From: Petasospora fabianii
Lineage: Eukaryota; Ascomycota; Saccharomycetes; Phaffomycetales; Wickerhamomycetaceae
DNA length: 64,000 nucleotides
Direction of reading: 5' to 3'
Assembly: GCA_022641835.1 (NCBI GenBank)
Contig: CP048715.1
Span: 744,001-808,000, forward strand
Shown: positions 49,642-60,365 of the stretch, piece after piece
Layout: each line of letters opens with the position of its first letter
Numbering within the stretch: position 1 is the first letter of the stretch
Translations under genes and position numbers: made by a program
The notes under the pieces: model-generated
What the model saw: the letters and a program-made list of their open reading frames with translations, nothing else
What the model was told of the DNA's origin: nothing
The model's database searches: none

Positions 49642-50290
49642 ATGAGAATTGTGATTCAAAAAGTAAAGCAGGCCTCTGTTACTGTCGACTCCCAGGTTGT
49701 TTCATCGTGAGTACCTTCTTCAAGCCGTTATCTTTTATCAGCTCAAGCATTAATATCAGTACTAATTTTTTCCCTTTCAGAATCCAGAAAGGCTTAGTAC
49801 TACTCGTGGGTATCTCCACGGAGGATACAGAAGCCGAAGTTGAAAAGATGTCGTCGAAGGTTCTTAAGATGAGGATCTTTGAAGATGAAGCACAGACAAA
49901 CCTTTGGAAGAGAACCGTCAAAGATGCCAATGCACAGATTCTTTCTGGTAAGTCATCTCCTTCTTTGTTTTTCCTCTCAAAATACTTAAAGATACTAACA
50001 GCTATGATAATAGTATCACAATTCACACTAATGGCTCGCACAAAGAAAGGAACAAAGCCAGACCTACACATGGCCGCCAAGGGTAAGTCACAATCTCTCA
50101 CCATCATCAATCAACCTTCACTAACCCCACAACAGGACCACAAGCTAAGCCACTCTATGATCAATTCTTGCAGAGACTTAAGGCAGATTTGGGTGAGGAT
50201 AATGTTAAAGATGGTGTGTTTGGTGCTATGATGGATGTTTCCCTTGTCAACGATGGTCCGGTTACCATTACTTTGGACAGCGACGAATAA
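49642..50290 (+). CDS. DTD1: D-aminoacyl-tRNA deacylase, three introns
   Basis: The enzyme hydrolyses D-amino acids from tRNA and so keeps D-residues out of proteins. Four exons (49642-49706, 49781-49947, 50014-50082, 50136-50290) encode 151 residues, the normal length. Introns are 74, 66 and 53 nt, with donors GTGAGT, GTAAGT and GTAAGT. Their branch sites are TACTAAT, TACTAAC and CACTAAC, 11-15 nt before the acceptors. The spliced protein has [13 protein letters not shown] at the start, the catalytic [16 protein letters not shown], and the cis-proline motif [12 protein letters not shown] near the end. All junctions fall where the family sequence demands. It is on the same strand as NSR1, 489 bp upstream of it. 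Confidence 0.93.
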
Positions 50291-50779
50291 TCCAAACATT
50301 GCATGGCTGTTGTGAGCTCCGTGATGTACTGGTTAACTTATAGATGATTGGGAACTAGATGTGGTTAGACATTACTCTCAAAACAATCACATAGAGAAAG
50401 ATGAGATCATTACATGTAGTACTGTTTGAATGTTCCCTGTGACCTTGAAAGCTTCCCATAGAGACCACACTTGTTTTATGATCTCAGGATATATACTGGG
50501 GGCTATTAATGACTGTCCTCCGTGAAGTACTAGCTTTAATCCACTCTATCCTCTTAGTCTCTGCAACTCATCACAATTTGATCGCAACAGGAACCAGCGT
50601 GTGCATACTGCGGGCAAAATTTCTTTTGTCTGGTCGTTCCCATAGCAACAGCGCGATGAGATAAATTTTTCAGGTGGGAGTGCGAAGACAAAAAAATTTC
50701 CTGGAGTTACGTCTCTGTCTCTGTGATACCACTCTTGTAACTCTTGACCATCATTACTACCACACATACCATAAACACA
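50291..50779. other. promoter region of NSR1
   Basis: This 489-bp region has adjacent PAC and RRPE boxes at 50653-50672. The frame 50546-50767 on the minus strand has no motif. Confidence 0.55.
50653..50672 (+). promoter_or_regulatory. PAC plus RRPE boxes of NSR1
   Basis: GCGATGAG (50653-50660) is a perfect PAC core. Two bases later AAATTTTTCA (50663-50672) is a perfect RRPE (TGAAAAATTT) on the opposite strand. The pair sits about 110-125 bp before the ATG, the classic layout of ribosome-biogenesis genes (Dot6/Tod6 and Stb3). Confidence 0.75.
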
Positions 50780-52171
50780 ATGGCCAAGACATCAAAGCAA
50801 GACAAGAAGGCTGCCCCAGCCAAGGTTGCCGACAAGAAGTCCAAGGTCACCAAGCCAGCTGCTACTAAGAAGGAGTCTAAGAAGGATGCTAAGAAGGCTG
50901 AGATTGCCTTGAAGGAGGCCGAGAAGAAGAAGAAGGTTCAGGAGTCCTCTTCCTCTTCCTCTGATTCCGACTCTGACTCTGACTCTGACTCCTCTTCTGA
51001 TTCCGACTCCGACTCTGATTCCTCCTCCTCTTCCTCTTCCTCTTCCTCTTCCTCTTCCTCTTCCTCTTCTGACTCCGACTCCGACTCTTCTTCCGACTCT
51101 GATTCTGATTCTGATGAGGAGGTCAAGGACGCTGAGCCAACTAAGGAGGAGTCTTCTAAGACTGAGTCCTCTTCTACTTCCGACTCTGACTCTTCTTCTG
51201 ATTCCGATTCTGATTCCGACTCTGATTCTTCCTCTGATGAGGAGGAGGAGAAGAAGGAGGTTGCCAAGAAGGAGTCTTCCTCTTCTTCTTCTTCTTCCGA
51301 CTCTGACTCTTCTTCTTCTTCTGACAGCGACTCTTCTGACTCTGACTCCGACTCTTCTGACGACGAGGAAGAGAAGGTTGAGGAGCCAAAGAAGCGTAAG
51401 GCTGAGGAGGATGCTACTCCAGCTAAGAAGCAGAAGACTGATGAAGAGCCAGCTACTTTGTTTGTTGGTAGATTGTCCTGGAACGTTGATGACGAGTGGT
51501 TGAAGAGTGAGTTTGAGGCCCTTGGTGGTGTTACTGGTGCTAGAGTTATCATGGAGAGAGCCACTGGTAAGTCCAGAGGTTACGGTTACGTTGACTTTGA
51601 CAGCAAGTCTGCCGCTGAGAAGGCTTTGAAGGAGTACCAGGGTCGTGAGATTGACGGTAGACCAATCAACTTGGACATGTCTTCTTCTAAGCCACAGGCT
51701 GCTAACAACAACAGAGGTGCTGACAGAGCTAGCAAGTTCGGTGACACCCCATCTGAGCCATCTGACACTTTGTTCCTTGGTAACTTGTCCTTCCAGTGTG
51801 ACAGAGACACTTTGTTCTCCACTTTCGGTGAGCACGGTTCTGTCATTTCTGTCAGAATCCCAACTCACCCAGAGACTGAACAGCCAAAGGGTTTCGGTTA
51901 CGTGCAGTTCTCTTCCATTGACGAGGCCAAGGCTGCTCACGCCGCTTTGAACGGTTCTTACATTGCTGGTAGACCAGTCAGACTTGACTTCTCCGCTCCA
52001 AGAGACCCATCTCAGAGAAAGTCCTTTGGTGGTGACAGAAAGTCATTCGGTGGTGACAGAAAGTCCTTTGGTGGTAGAGAGAGAAAGTCTTTCGGTACCG
52101 GTGCCAACTCCACTCCAGCTGCTTCCAGAAACACTGCTGAGTTCAAGGGTAAGAAGATGACTTTTGACTAA
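50780..52171 (+). CDS. NSR1: nucleolin-like nucleolar protein Nsr1
   Basis: The 463-residue protein acts in pre-rRNA processing in the nucleolus. A Lys/Ala-rich head is followed by long Ser-Asp/Ser-Glu tracts (about 54-215), typical casein kinase 2 targets, and a KKRK-type nuclear signal. RRM1 begins near 225 (ATLFVGRLSWNV) and RRM2 near 328 (DTLFLGNLSFQC). The end SRNTAEFKGKKMTFD matches the SRNTASFxGxKKTFD tail that I recall for S. cerevisiae Nsr1. The expected RGG-box domain is missing; in its place are four short (D/E)RKSFGG-like repeats. Codon choice is strongly biased (TCT/TCC, TTG, GGT), as for highly expressed yeast genes. The ATG at 50780 is the first in frame. Confidence 0.92.
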   Translation: MAKTSKQDKKAAPAKVADKKSKVTKPAATKKESKKDAKKAEIALKEAEKKKKVQESSSSSSDSDSDSDSDSSSDSDSDSDSSSSSSSSSSSSSSSSSDSDSDSSSDSDSDSDEEVKDAEPTKEESSKTESSSTSDSDSSSDSDSDSDSDSSSDEEEEKKEVAKKESSSSSSSSDSDSSSSSDSDSSDSDSDSSDDEEEKVEEPKKRKAEEDATPAKKQKTDEEPATLFVGRLSWNVDDEWLKSEFEALGGVTGARVIMERATGKSRGYGYVDFDSKSAAEKALKEYQGREIDGRPINLDMSSSKPQAANNNRGADRASKFGDTPSEPSDTLFLGNLSFQCDRDTLFSTFGEHGSVISVRIPTHPETEQPKGFGYVQFSSIDEAKAAHAALNGSYIAGRPVRLDFSAPRDPSQRKSFGGDRKSFGGDRKSFGGRERKSFGTGANSTPAASRNTAEFKGKKMTFD

Positions 52172-53622
52172 GCGGATCGACCTTTGTTGTTTGATTTGTT
52201 TTGCATTGCATTGCATGGGAATCTTGGAGATGACAGATTCATGGGAGGAGGATGTTGGTTGCATTACTAATGACCCATTTTTGTTTTTTTTCTCGGATGT
52301 TCTGATCTTTCGTCTGGCAGCTCAGTAACTAATTCGATGTGTCTTTTGACACATACACTCACATATACACTGCATTCGTTTGGGTGGTACTCACAAAAGT
52401 TCTCTTTTCTATTTTTTCACACATCTTGTTCTTTTATTCGTTGGTTTCATGCGATATTATGATTATGTTAAAAACTGGCACTTGGCCAGATTTGTTTTGA
52501 TGTACGCTATTGTCTTATACTTGAAGAAAAAACTTGTAGGCTCCATCATATTTTGTATTGTATGGGTGTCGCAGTATGGGGCTGCGGATGCGCGAGCACG
52601 TTAGTGATAGATCCGCGTATGGGGTCGGCATAATATTCAACCCGCAAAAGAAATGAAGCATACAAATGTGATGTAGGTAGATATATGAGATATTAGACGG
52701 GCATCAGGATCTCTTCAGAATTTGAAGAATTAGACATGTTTCAAGGAACGGTACGATGCGAGTGGACGATCTGGGAGACTATCGGATTAAGATCTCCGTT
52801 GCCGAGCTAGGCCAAGCCATCTCTTCCTCCGAACAAACCTTGGAGGGCCAAGCCATCGGACGCGCTCAGGTCCATCAAATTGTGGGGTTTATCCTGTCAT
52901 GTCTTATATGTCTTGTGCCTCGATGAGTGACGATGAGTGAGACGATGGTGCTCCAGTTCTTCTCTGTTTTCCCCCAGTTGTTGTCCACCTCCTGGCCCTC
53001 TATGCGTAATAAAGCTACACAACACACAGTGTTGCTCCACAGGAATATTCGCCGTGCAGGCCATGTGGCTATAGAGCCCGAGGCAGCTGTGCATGCCAGA
53101 CCCCCTATATGTCTTTTCCTGGCGAGTGTTCAAGATCTGACAGCCGTCTGAGTGTGTTGAGTCCTATCCTCTGTCTGTTTTAAGTCTGTCACTACAAGCC
53201 TAACCTCGGAATTAACTAACTTTGGGCTAGCCCCCCTAACACACATTAGCCCAACCAAGGTGGTCTCCCCGCCTAGTGCACCTATAAGACCGTCGCCCGC
53301 GAATTCGAAATTCGCCCGCTCCGCTAGCCGACACGCCATCCTCCCACGCAGCACTGATATATAGAATCCCACACCAAGCCCAGACAACGTTCCTCTCTGA
53401 TTTCTGGAAGCTCATCCACTACTTGCTTTACCACAGACTCTTGCTGTCCACTGTCCCCGTTCTGTCCCCGAGTCTGTACCATCCGCTAGCGCGCACGTTA
53501 TCCCCGGGAACTCCTCATAACTTACAACCGCTGTGTATCTCTCGACACCCCCTACCGCCACAACGAAAACACGCTCTTACGACTCAAAGCTCTAGTTGTC
53601 CTTCCAGTGTAATAACCGCCCC
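52172..53622. other. intergenic region upstream of RIM8
   Basis: This 1.45-kb region contains two GGCCAAGCCATC direct repeats (52810-52821, 52846-52857) with GCCAAG cores, and a 7-bp inverted repeat at 53299-53315 (GCGAATT, CGA, AATTCGC). A CT-rich leader runs into RIM8. No gene was seen. Confidence 0.45.
52810..52857 (+). promoter_or_regulatory. paired GCCAAG direct repeats upstream of RIM8
   Basis: GGCCAAGCCATC occurs twice, 36 bp apart. GCCAAG is the core recognised by the pH-response repressor Rim101. An opposite-strand CCTTGG lies between. The sites are about 770-810 bp before the RIM8 ATG, rather far for a yeast promoter. Confidence 0.35.
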
Positions 53623-54494
53623 ATGAAGAAGGCAGTACAGCGTTTTCTGCCCACGCGGACGCCGTCATCTGGGTCGCTCAAGAAGACGCTCAAGTTTGAC
53701 GGTATCAACATGATACAGGACTTCTTCATCGAGCTCGACGAACCGCACAAAACTTTCAAACCAGGCGAGCCCATCACTGGTCTCGTTGTGCTGGACCTCA
53801 AGAAGAACACATTCGATGTGAACATCACACTGACGCTCGTTGGATACATCAAAATCAAACAGGGCCCAAATGCCGCCACAACAAGAAATAAGCCTTCAAC
53901 ACTATTTGGACACACATCCACGATATACGGCTTCGACCCAAACGACCAAGACACATCTGACGAACCGACCAGTGGTCTCAGCCGAGGCGAGCATAGATTC
54001 CCATTTTCGATGAAGCTCCCAAAGAAGAACATTTATACGTCCATCAGCTTCGAAAAGGGTTCGATTGCCTACTCTCTACGAGCATCTATCAACTACAACA
54101 CATCTCAGTCACCGCCATCGTCCACAAGCAACTCACCCGCATCTCAGTTCTCTGATTCCACTGTTGGTCAAGTGTCTCCACAGTCCAAAAACTCCATCCA
54201 CCATTGTGATAAGGACCTCAATATTGTCGTACCGATTAACGTTGCCAAGATACCTAAGCCCCAAACTAAGTTTGCATATCTACGTGTCTCTGACAAGAGA
54301 CTTTTCAAAACCATTTCCTCAACTTCAACAATCAACTCCAATGCAACGTTGGCATCGGTGAACTCAGATAATAGTAACGACTCCACATTCAACTCACAAC
54401 AACAACTATCGCAGCCGCTGCAGCAGCAGCAGCAGCAGCAACAACAACAACACCAACACCCTCAAGAAGACGACCAACAACAATTGCAACAATT

Positions 54495-54539
<45 letters not shown>

Positions 54540-55722
54540 ACCTCCAGTGAACCCCAAGGACCAATTGGTTGTCAAACTCTCGGTTGATCTCCCACAATCA
54601 GGATACCTTCGTGGTGAACTTGTGCCAATCAGAATCAAGGTTCACCACTTTAAGACCATTCAGTGTTCTGCTGGTCTCGTTGTTACATTAATGCGCCTCT
54701 GTCGTGTTGACAACGGCCCTGGTGCACCAATCCAATCCTTCCGCAAGGACCTGTGCCAGACAATCGCTCCACTCTACATCAACCCAGAGACACTTATAGG
54801 TGAAGTCAGCACATCACTTCGTGTCCCAGCAGATGCCTTCCCGACAATTGTGGGATCTGACACAGTGACCTTCCAGTATTATGTTGAGATCCTTGCCAAC
54901 CTGTCCAACAAAAACATTGTCCGCGCTGGTAGCGGACATACTCCGGTCAAGGGCAATCAAAAGCTTTCACACTCGATCGTGTTTGACTTAGACCAGCAGC
55001 CAAATTACACGACTTCTGAGGAAGGTATGGTCAACGTTGACGTGCTAAAGAGATCCAAGGCTTTCCTCGGTCTGAACACAGAAATCATTGTTGGTACCGA
55101 ACGTGTCTTCAAGAAAAAGTCTACTGCGTCTAAAAGCTCAGCCGCAAAAAGTAATGGTGCTGGCACAGGGAACGGTGTTATTAGTCCATCCGTGATTGAT
55201 GCTATCTCTCAGACATCCATCTCTCCAATCTCCATCAACGGTGGCAGCACTGCCAATGGTGCTGCACCTTTGAACGCCGCCACCGCTGCGGCTACAGCTG
55301 CCATAACTGTGCCTCCACCACCTCCACTCAGCGATCCAATCATTACTGGCGTCGGTGTTGAAATCCCAATCCCTGATACTTCTCAGATGAGTGAGAAGGA
55401 GGCACTTCGTCTGCACGAGGAATCTCTCCTCCCATCAGAACCAGCATATGGTTCATCCCCTTCATCATCCCCACCAGCACCAAGTTACGTCTTCGCATCA
55501 TCTTCTTCACCGGTATACTCCGCACCACCAATAGTGCGTGAGGAGGAGCCACACAATTCTGACAAGGCTGAGATGGAAAGGAGAAGACTCTTGGCTATGG
55601 AGAGCGAGCCTCCAGAGTTTGATTATGTCCCAGAGTACCCGACACCAGGGAGTGATGGGACTGCTACGTCGTCAGGCATGAGTACGCACATCCAGCATGA
55701 GCAGGAGACTTTGACGGGTTGA
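53623..55722 (+). CDS. RIM8: pH-response arrestin Rim8 (PalF)
   Basis: This 699-residue alpha-arrestin links the plasma-membrane pH sensor Rim21 to ESCRT and so activates Rim101 at alkaline pH. The arrestin N-fold begins near residue 30 (IELDEPHKTFKPGEPITG) and continues with FPFSMKLPKKNIYTSISFEKG. The arrestin C-fold begins near 317 (DLPQSGYLRGELVPIRIKV) and includes FRKDLCQTIAPLYINPETL and VPADAFPTIVGSDTV. These blocks match PalF rather than other yeast arrestins. A polyglutamine tract (about 265-305) splits the two folds. The Pro/Ser-rich tail holds SSPPAPSY and VPEYPTP, possible ESCRT or Rsp5 contact motifs. The ATG at 53623 follows a non-ATG open stretch. Confidence 0.85.
54416..54541 (+). 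repeat. CAG/CAA polyglutamine repeat within RIM8
   Basis: There are two tracts of mixed CAG and CAA codons: about 10 uninterrupted Gln, an interruption with His, Pro, Glu and Asp, then about 16 Gln near the end. The second tract is largely a pure CAACAG hexamer array, so its length is likely to vary between strains. Confidence 0.85.
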
Positions 55723-56951
55723 TGGTTGATGGTGTCTTGTATTTTGTTATCCTTCTATTTACTTGTTTAGTTGTTTCCGTCTCTGTTTATTTATTTGTTC
55801 GAGGTTATGTTTAATTTGGATGGTGTATGAGTTTTTTGTTTTCATTTGAAAGATGGGTGAGATCTTGTCTTTTCAATCTTGTTTATTAAGGAGTTAATTC
55901 AGCTTGCTTTTGGGTATATACGGTATTTGAATTGTGAGTTCAGGTATGCGTTATTGTAAGTACATATCCGTCTGGACAATTATACGCGAGGTATACAAGG
56001 TGATCAGCCCTGCCACTCAAAAGACTACACAGGCCGCATTCAGGTGTCAATCTGTTATAATCGAGATTAGGAGAAGAGGCAGTTTTTTGCAATCCCGAGC
56101 TATGACGTATTACGCCGCATAGTCTTGAGTATCATGCAAGAAGAACCTCCACAATAACTCGCGTAGACACCCTGATTAAGTGGTGGGTACAACAGAGCCA
56201 TGCCCTTTGATTGTATCCTACTTTGCTTGCAGATATATGTCTCAAAGCTCAGCTGCACTGTAGTGTTCGTTAGCGTGATGCTTTGAAATTGTACAGTTCA
56301 CATTGATGTGATAAAGCGATCTAAAGAGCAGTCACCACACAAAGTGTCAGTGTTCTTCAACGTCAAACAAAGTTTTCTGATAGCTCTGATTTCTCTGTAG
56401 TGTTTAATATCAGACATTGAAGCAACCGAATACCAGACAATCTTCGTTTGTTGTCGTCTCGACAGTAAGCAGGTAACTCCGGTCTCTCTTTATTTCAGTC
56501 AACGCTTCACTCAGGACTGAAACCTTCTAATGTCAGCATCTATAGACTGAAAGTGTCACCCTATTGGGAATTGGTCCTTATTAATGTTGAAAAATAATGA
56601 AGTTCATGATTTCAACCAAAAATAAGATGAGAACAACATGAATACTATCTTTGAGGACTATAGAAAAGTTCCGATTTGGACTCAAAAGGTAGAACTAGTG
56701 TGCTCACTGCAGCTAGTACAATGCCCTCACTCCATTCAACTGATTACAAAACCATAGCTAACATATAGGAGAATTTAAAGCTAGTAATACCCCATTACTT
56801 AGTAGCAGGATGTTCGGATGTTGAGGGTTGGTGTCCGGATGCATTCTTACATAATCTCGGGACTCAAAATTTTGGTAAATCAAGATGGTACGGGGCATCT
56901 GATTATCCTTTAATAAGTACCGTTTATAACAGCTACAAATCCGTAACCACC
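55723..56951. other. intergenic region RIM8 / MTR3
   Basis: This is 1.23 kb of AT-rich sequence. A loose AAAATTTT (RRPE-like) lies about 85 bp before MTR3. No coding frame starting with ATG or RNA gene was recognised. Confidence 0.4.
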
Positions 56952-57668
56952 ATGAATACCATCGATAGAAGAAGATTACGTGGTCCACCGCAAGCCAAAC
57001 CACTCGTTTTTGCTCCGCTTCCTGCTGAACTCCAAAAAGACAGTGAAATCGACGTCAAGGTTGAGAATGACATTGAGGCTCAACTTAAACGCACGTTCAT
57101 CAAGACGGGGCTCGTCACAAATGCTAATGGATCTACATATCTCGAGGTTGATAACAACATCATATCAGTTAGTGTCTATGGTCCTAGGCCAATACGAGGT
57201 TCGTTCATGGAGAAGGCAAGTCTAAGTGTCAACCTTGATGATGTCAGTGAAGTGTTGGATTCCTTGATGGAGAAAAAGTTCTGCAATTACATTGAGAACA
57301 ATTTCTTGAGCGTCATCAATCTTGCAAAGTATCCAAAGTCTGGAATTGATATTTCTATTAATGTGATAAGCGTGCAGAACCCAGAAAAGCTGCATCTTAA
57401 GCTTTTGAGTCTAATCACTGATGCTACCACGATGGCATTGGTTGATGCTGGTATCGAGCTTTTGGACATTGTTGCTTCAGGATATGATCATGAACACAAT
57501 ACTGTGGTCAGCTATGTTAAAGGAAATGAAGTTGTTGGCATCTTGAGTAAATCGACGCTCCCATTGGACGACTTAAAGGAGATTCTTGCAACTACCGAGA
57601 AGAAGGCTGCTGTTGTGAAGAGTGCCCTCGTTGGTCTCATGATTGACAATGCTCAAGCTATACAGTAA
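56952..57668 (+). CDS. MTR3: exosome RNase PH-like subunit Mtr3
   Basis: This 238-residue protein forms part of the six-membered PH ring of the RNA exosome, which degrades and trims RNA in nucleus and cytoplasm. The head (MNTIDRRRLRGPPQAKPLVF) matches that of S. cerevisiae Mtr3 almost position by position. Further matches are VYGPRPIRGSF near residue 76, NLAKYPKSGIDISI near 126, and ALVDAGIELLDIVASG near 164. As in other eukaryotic ring subunits, phosphorolytic residues are not evident, so the role is structural. The length is close to the 250 residues of the S. cerevisiae protein. It converges on CHO2 with 90 bp between stop codons. Confidence 0.92.
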   Translation: MNTIDRRRLRGPPQAKPLVFAPLPAELQKDSEIDVKVENDIEAQLKRTFIKTGLVTNANGSTYLEVDNNIISVSVYGPRPIRGSFMEKASLSVNLDDVSEVLDSLMEKKFCNYIENNFLSVINLAKYPKSGIDISINVISVQNPEKLHLKLLSLITDATTMALVDAGIELLDIVASGYDHEHNTVVSYVKGNEVVGILSKSTLPLDDLKEILATTEKKAAVVKSALVGLMIDNAQAIQ

Positions 57669-57758
57669 TTTTTAATGACATGTTCTTTTGATGATACGCA
57701 GCTATGTGATAGTTGTAACGGAGTTATCTATATGCAATCAGATTGGCAAGCAGCGCAA

Positions 57759-60365
57759 TCAATTATCCAGCTCATTCAACTCGTCTAGGATCATCTTAGA
57801 TTTGATAACCCTCTCAGCAATATTTCTCAGAGACTTAAGCTTTTGGACAACCTCAGGTGCAATGTCGATACCTGTAGCAGCAGAAACAATAGAGCTAACA
57901 GCTTTAGCGCCAATGACCTTAAAGTTTAGCGGCTCATCCACAGTGGATATATCGTATCTTCTCTTGATGATCTCCAGCAAAGACTGGTCAAGCTTGCTGT
58001 CAACGCTAATAGAAGGTGTAGTAATCTCAAATGGATGAGAAATAGCCAAGACTTTGTGGGTACCATTCTCATGGTATCGCAACTCGTAAACACCCTTCTC
58101 AAATGGCAAGAGCGAGTCCTTGAACTCCACGACGCCAGTTACCTCAGAGTCATCTTCAGAATTAATGACTTCCTTTTGCAACAATCCAATGGATCTACCA
58201 TTGTAGGCAGCTGGATTGACTGCAATCCACTTACCTGAACTGGACATGTGGGTCTGACGTCTTGAAGATCCAGTCTTCACGACTTGGTATATGCCAATCC
58301 AGTCCTTGGAGTGATGAGAGAGTGGGGCCCTCCATCTTACCTTGATCGGCTTACCTATCTCAACAGTGCAGTCAACGGCCATGTTGATGATGTCAATGTT
58401 GTAGCCATGATGGTGAGAAACAGAACCACGATGTAAAAGTTTTGGGACCTTCGATTTGTCAACGGTCTCAGACTGGGTACGTTTCTTGATGTAGTTATCA
58501 ACACGGTCGAAAGTGTTGGCGTACAAGTTATTTAACTTCTTCGGAATAAATTGGCCAAGGGTCAAAGAAACACCGGAAACATTCTTCTTGATTTGCTGTT
58601 CACCATAAACCTTGATCATGTGAGGCTTCTCAACGAAAGCTAGATGAAGGGACATGTGGATAGTCCAGATCATTGCCAGGATAAAGACAAGGGGGGAATA
58701 AGTGATCAAAGTGAGACCCCAGATACCAGAAACACCAAGAACCCTCTCTGGATCATTCAAGAATCTATAGATTCCTGATCTGGAGAGTGTCTTTGTAGAC
58801 ATATGTGGCAAGAAAAAGTCACCGTAGAACCAGCCAAAGTCACCAATGGAAGCATAGATGGACGAACTGGTCCACATTTGCAGCAGGATCAGCAAGCTGC
58901 CCATGATGACTCTCAAAGGAAGCCATGTACCAGCTTTGAATTGACCATTGAGAATCTCACGGCATGCCACAGAGAACAATGTAGAGTATGAGAGAACAAG
59001 TAGAAGGTTGTAGACGGCCTGCCAGTTGGAATAAGCAGCAACATTGTCTAGGCCATACTTGAGATAAAGTTTAGTCCAGAACTTCTCCTTACTCTGTTTG
59101 CTCAATACACACGAGACGACAAAAGATTGCACTAACTTAACAGTGAGTGCAAATGCAAAGATAACGTAGGTGTAAATGTCACTCTTGGAGTCAACGACAA
59201 ATGGAGCAATGACTGTGTAGAGGGACAGGATGATTGTAAGGTAGTCAGTGATCCTGATTGGGTTGAAGTTCTTAAAGACAACTAATGGGGAGAGGTACGC
59301 TTCATTCACCTCAAGCTCTGCAACAACGACCTCTGTAGTGTCGGACCCGTACGTCTTCTCGATGTGAGGTTCTTCGACGTAGTTCAAGAATGCAAACTGA
59401 AGTGCATGGGCAGCAAGAGATACAATTAGCACCAGATATGACTTTGTCATCAAAGCAAACCCATAATATCCGATATATCCAATAGAGTACATTGGATGTG
59501 GAGACAAATTGAACACACCATCAAAGGTCAACTCACTTTCTTGAAGGAAGAAGAAGTCACCCCAATACCAAGCGTAGTCCTTGACGACTCTATGCGCGTC
59601 GACTTTGACCCAGAAGTTGAAGACAACCAAAAGAGATCCAAGGATGATACGTGTGTTGTTGAGAAGCGATGTTTGTGAAAACATGCTATCAATACCACAA
59701 GTGTAAACCAAGAACATGTAAGTAGTGAAGTCCTGCATGAGAATCAAATCGACGAACTGTCTGAAAACAATCCAAGTGTTGAACTCAATTGGATATGCCT
59801 CGATGTCAAAGTCAGAACCCATCTTAGAATGAATCTCCAAGCTGGTGATGATCTGTAACAAAGAACTCTTCTTAGTATTCTTGAAGAGACCCTTACGCTT
59901 AGCAAAGCGCACAAGCATGTTCTCATTAGACTGCTTGTAAAGAACGACACCAATACCAAGGTTATAGCACAATCTCCAGAATGCATAGAGACAAATGAAC
60001 CCAATCGTTCTGTTCTCAACCGTTCCAAGGACTTTATAAATCCAGAAGTTGGTCATCAAGGAGACGAAAATCAGTATCTCACCATAAGACTTGCGCAATG
60101 TTGGATCGAATAAGGATCTCACCATATCATGAGTCTCTGGAACCTCGAATATGGTGCCATCCGGTGTTCTACCAATCACAGCTTTCTTATGGGACTTTGT
60201 TTCAGCGGAGGATGAGGAGGTGGAGAAAGCAGTAGAGTTGATGTCAGGGGTGCTGGTCATGAGCTCAGTGCTGGATGATGAGGAGAGAAGTGACGCCACA
60301 GAGCTGTTAATAGACTCAGTGCCATCTCGCTTTGATGTCGGACTGACCTGAGTGGTGTCGGGCAT
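57759..60365 (-). CDS. CHO2: phosphatidylethanolamine N-methyltransferase
   Basis: The 868-residue ER membrane enzyme makes the first methylation from phosphatidylethanolamine toward phosphatidylcholine, with S-adenosylmethionine. Length equals S. cerevisiae Cho2 (869). Two methyltransferase repeats, each with several membrane segments, are visible. One ends in FNLSPHPMYSIGYIGYYGF near 318 and FLNYVEEPHIEKTYG near 355. The other has FLNDPERVLGVSGIWGL near 545 and FVEKPHMIKVYGEQ near 590. The C-terminal third is a soluble beta-rich part with WRAPLSHHSKDWIGIYQV. Start is the ATG at 60365; 21 codons upstream are open only from GTG. Two CATGTGA boxes lie about 270-295 bp upstream, as for inositol/choline-repressed genes. 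Confidence 0.94.
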   Translation of the reverse strand: MPDTTQVSPTSKRDGTESINSSVASLLSSSSSTELMTSTPDINSTAFSTSSSSAETKSHKKAVIGRTPDGTIFEVPETHDMVRSLFDPTLRKSYGEILIFVSLMTNFWIYKVLGTVENRTIGFICLYAFWRLCYNLGIGVVLYKQSNENMLVRFAKRKGLFKNTKKSSLLQIITSLEIHSKMGSDFDIEAYPIEFNTWIVFRQFVDLILMQDFTTYMFLVYTCGIDSMFSQTSLLNNTRIILGSLLVVFNFWVKVDAHRVVKDYAWYWGDFFFLQESELTFDGVFNLSPHPMYSIGYIGYYGFALMTKSYLVLIVSLAAHALQFAFLNYVEEPHIEKTYGSDTTEVVVAELEVNEAYLSPLVVFKNFNPIRITDYLTIILSLYTVIAPFVVDSKSDIYTYVIFAFALTVKLVQSFVVSCVLSKQSKEKFWTKLYLKYGLDNVAAYSNWQAVYNLLLVLSYSTLFSVACREILNGQFKAGTWLPLRVIMGSLLILLQMWTSSSIYASIGDFGWFYGDFFLPHMSTKTLSRSGIYRFLNDPERVLGVSGIWGLTLITYSPLVFILAMIWTIHMSLHLAFVEKPHMIKVYGEQQIKKNVSGVSLTLGQFIPKKLNNLYANTFDRVDNYIKKRTQSETVDKSKVPKLLHRGSVSHHHGYNIDIINMAVDCTVEIGKPIKVRWRAPLSHHSKDWIGIYQVVKTGSSRRQTHMSSSGKWIAVNPAAYNGRSIGLLQKEVINSEDDSEVTGVVEFKDSLLPFEKGVYELRYHENGTHKVLAISHPFEITTPSISVDSKLDQSLLEIIKRRYDISTVDEPLNFKVIGAKAVSSIVSAATGIDIAPEVVQKLKSLRNIAERVIKSKMILDELNELDN

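Noticed and set aside
50792-51940. Long minus-strand frames (up to 382 codons) opposite NSR1
   Set aside because: They arise from the Ser-Asp codon repeats of NSR1 read in reverse (Arg/Val/Gly or Glu/Ser runs). They have no domain and no proper promoter.
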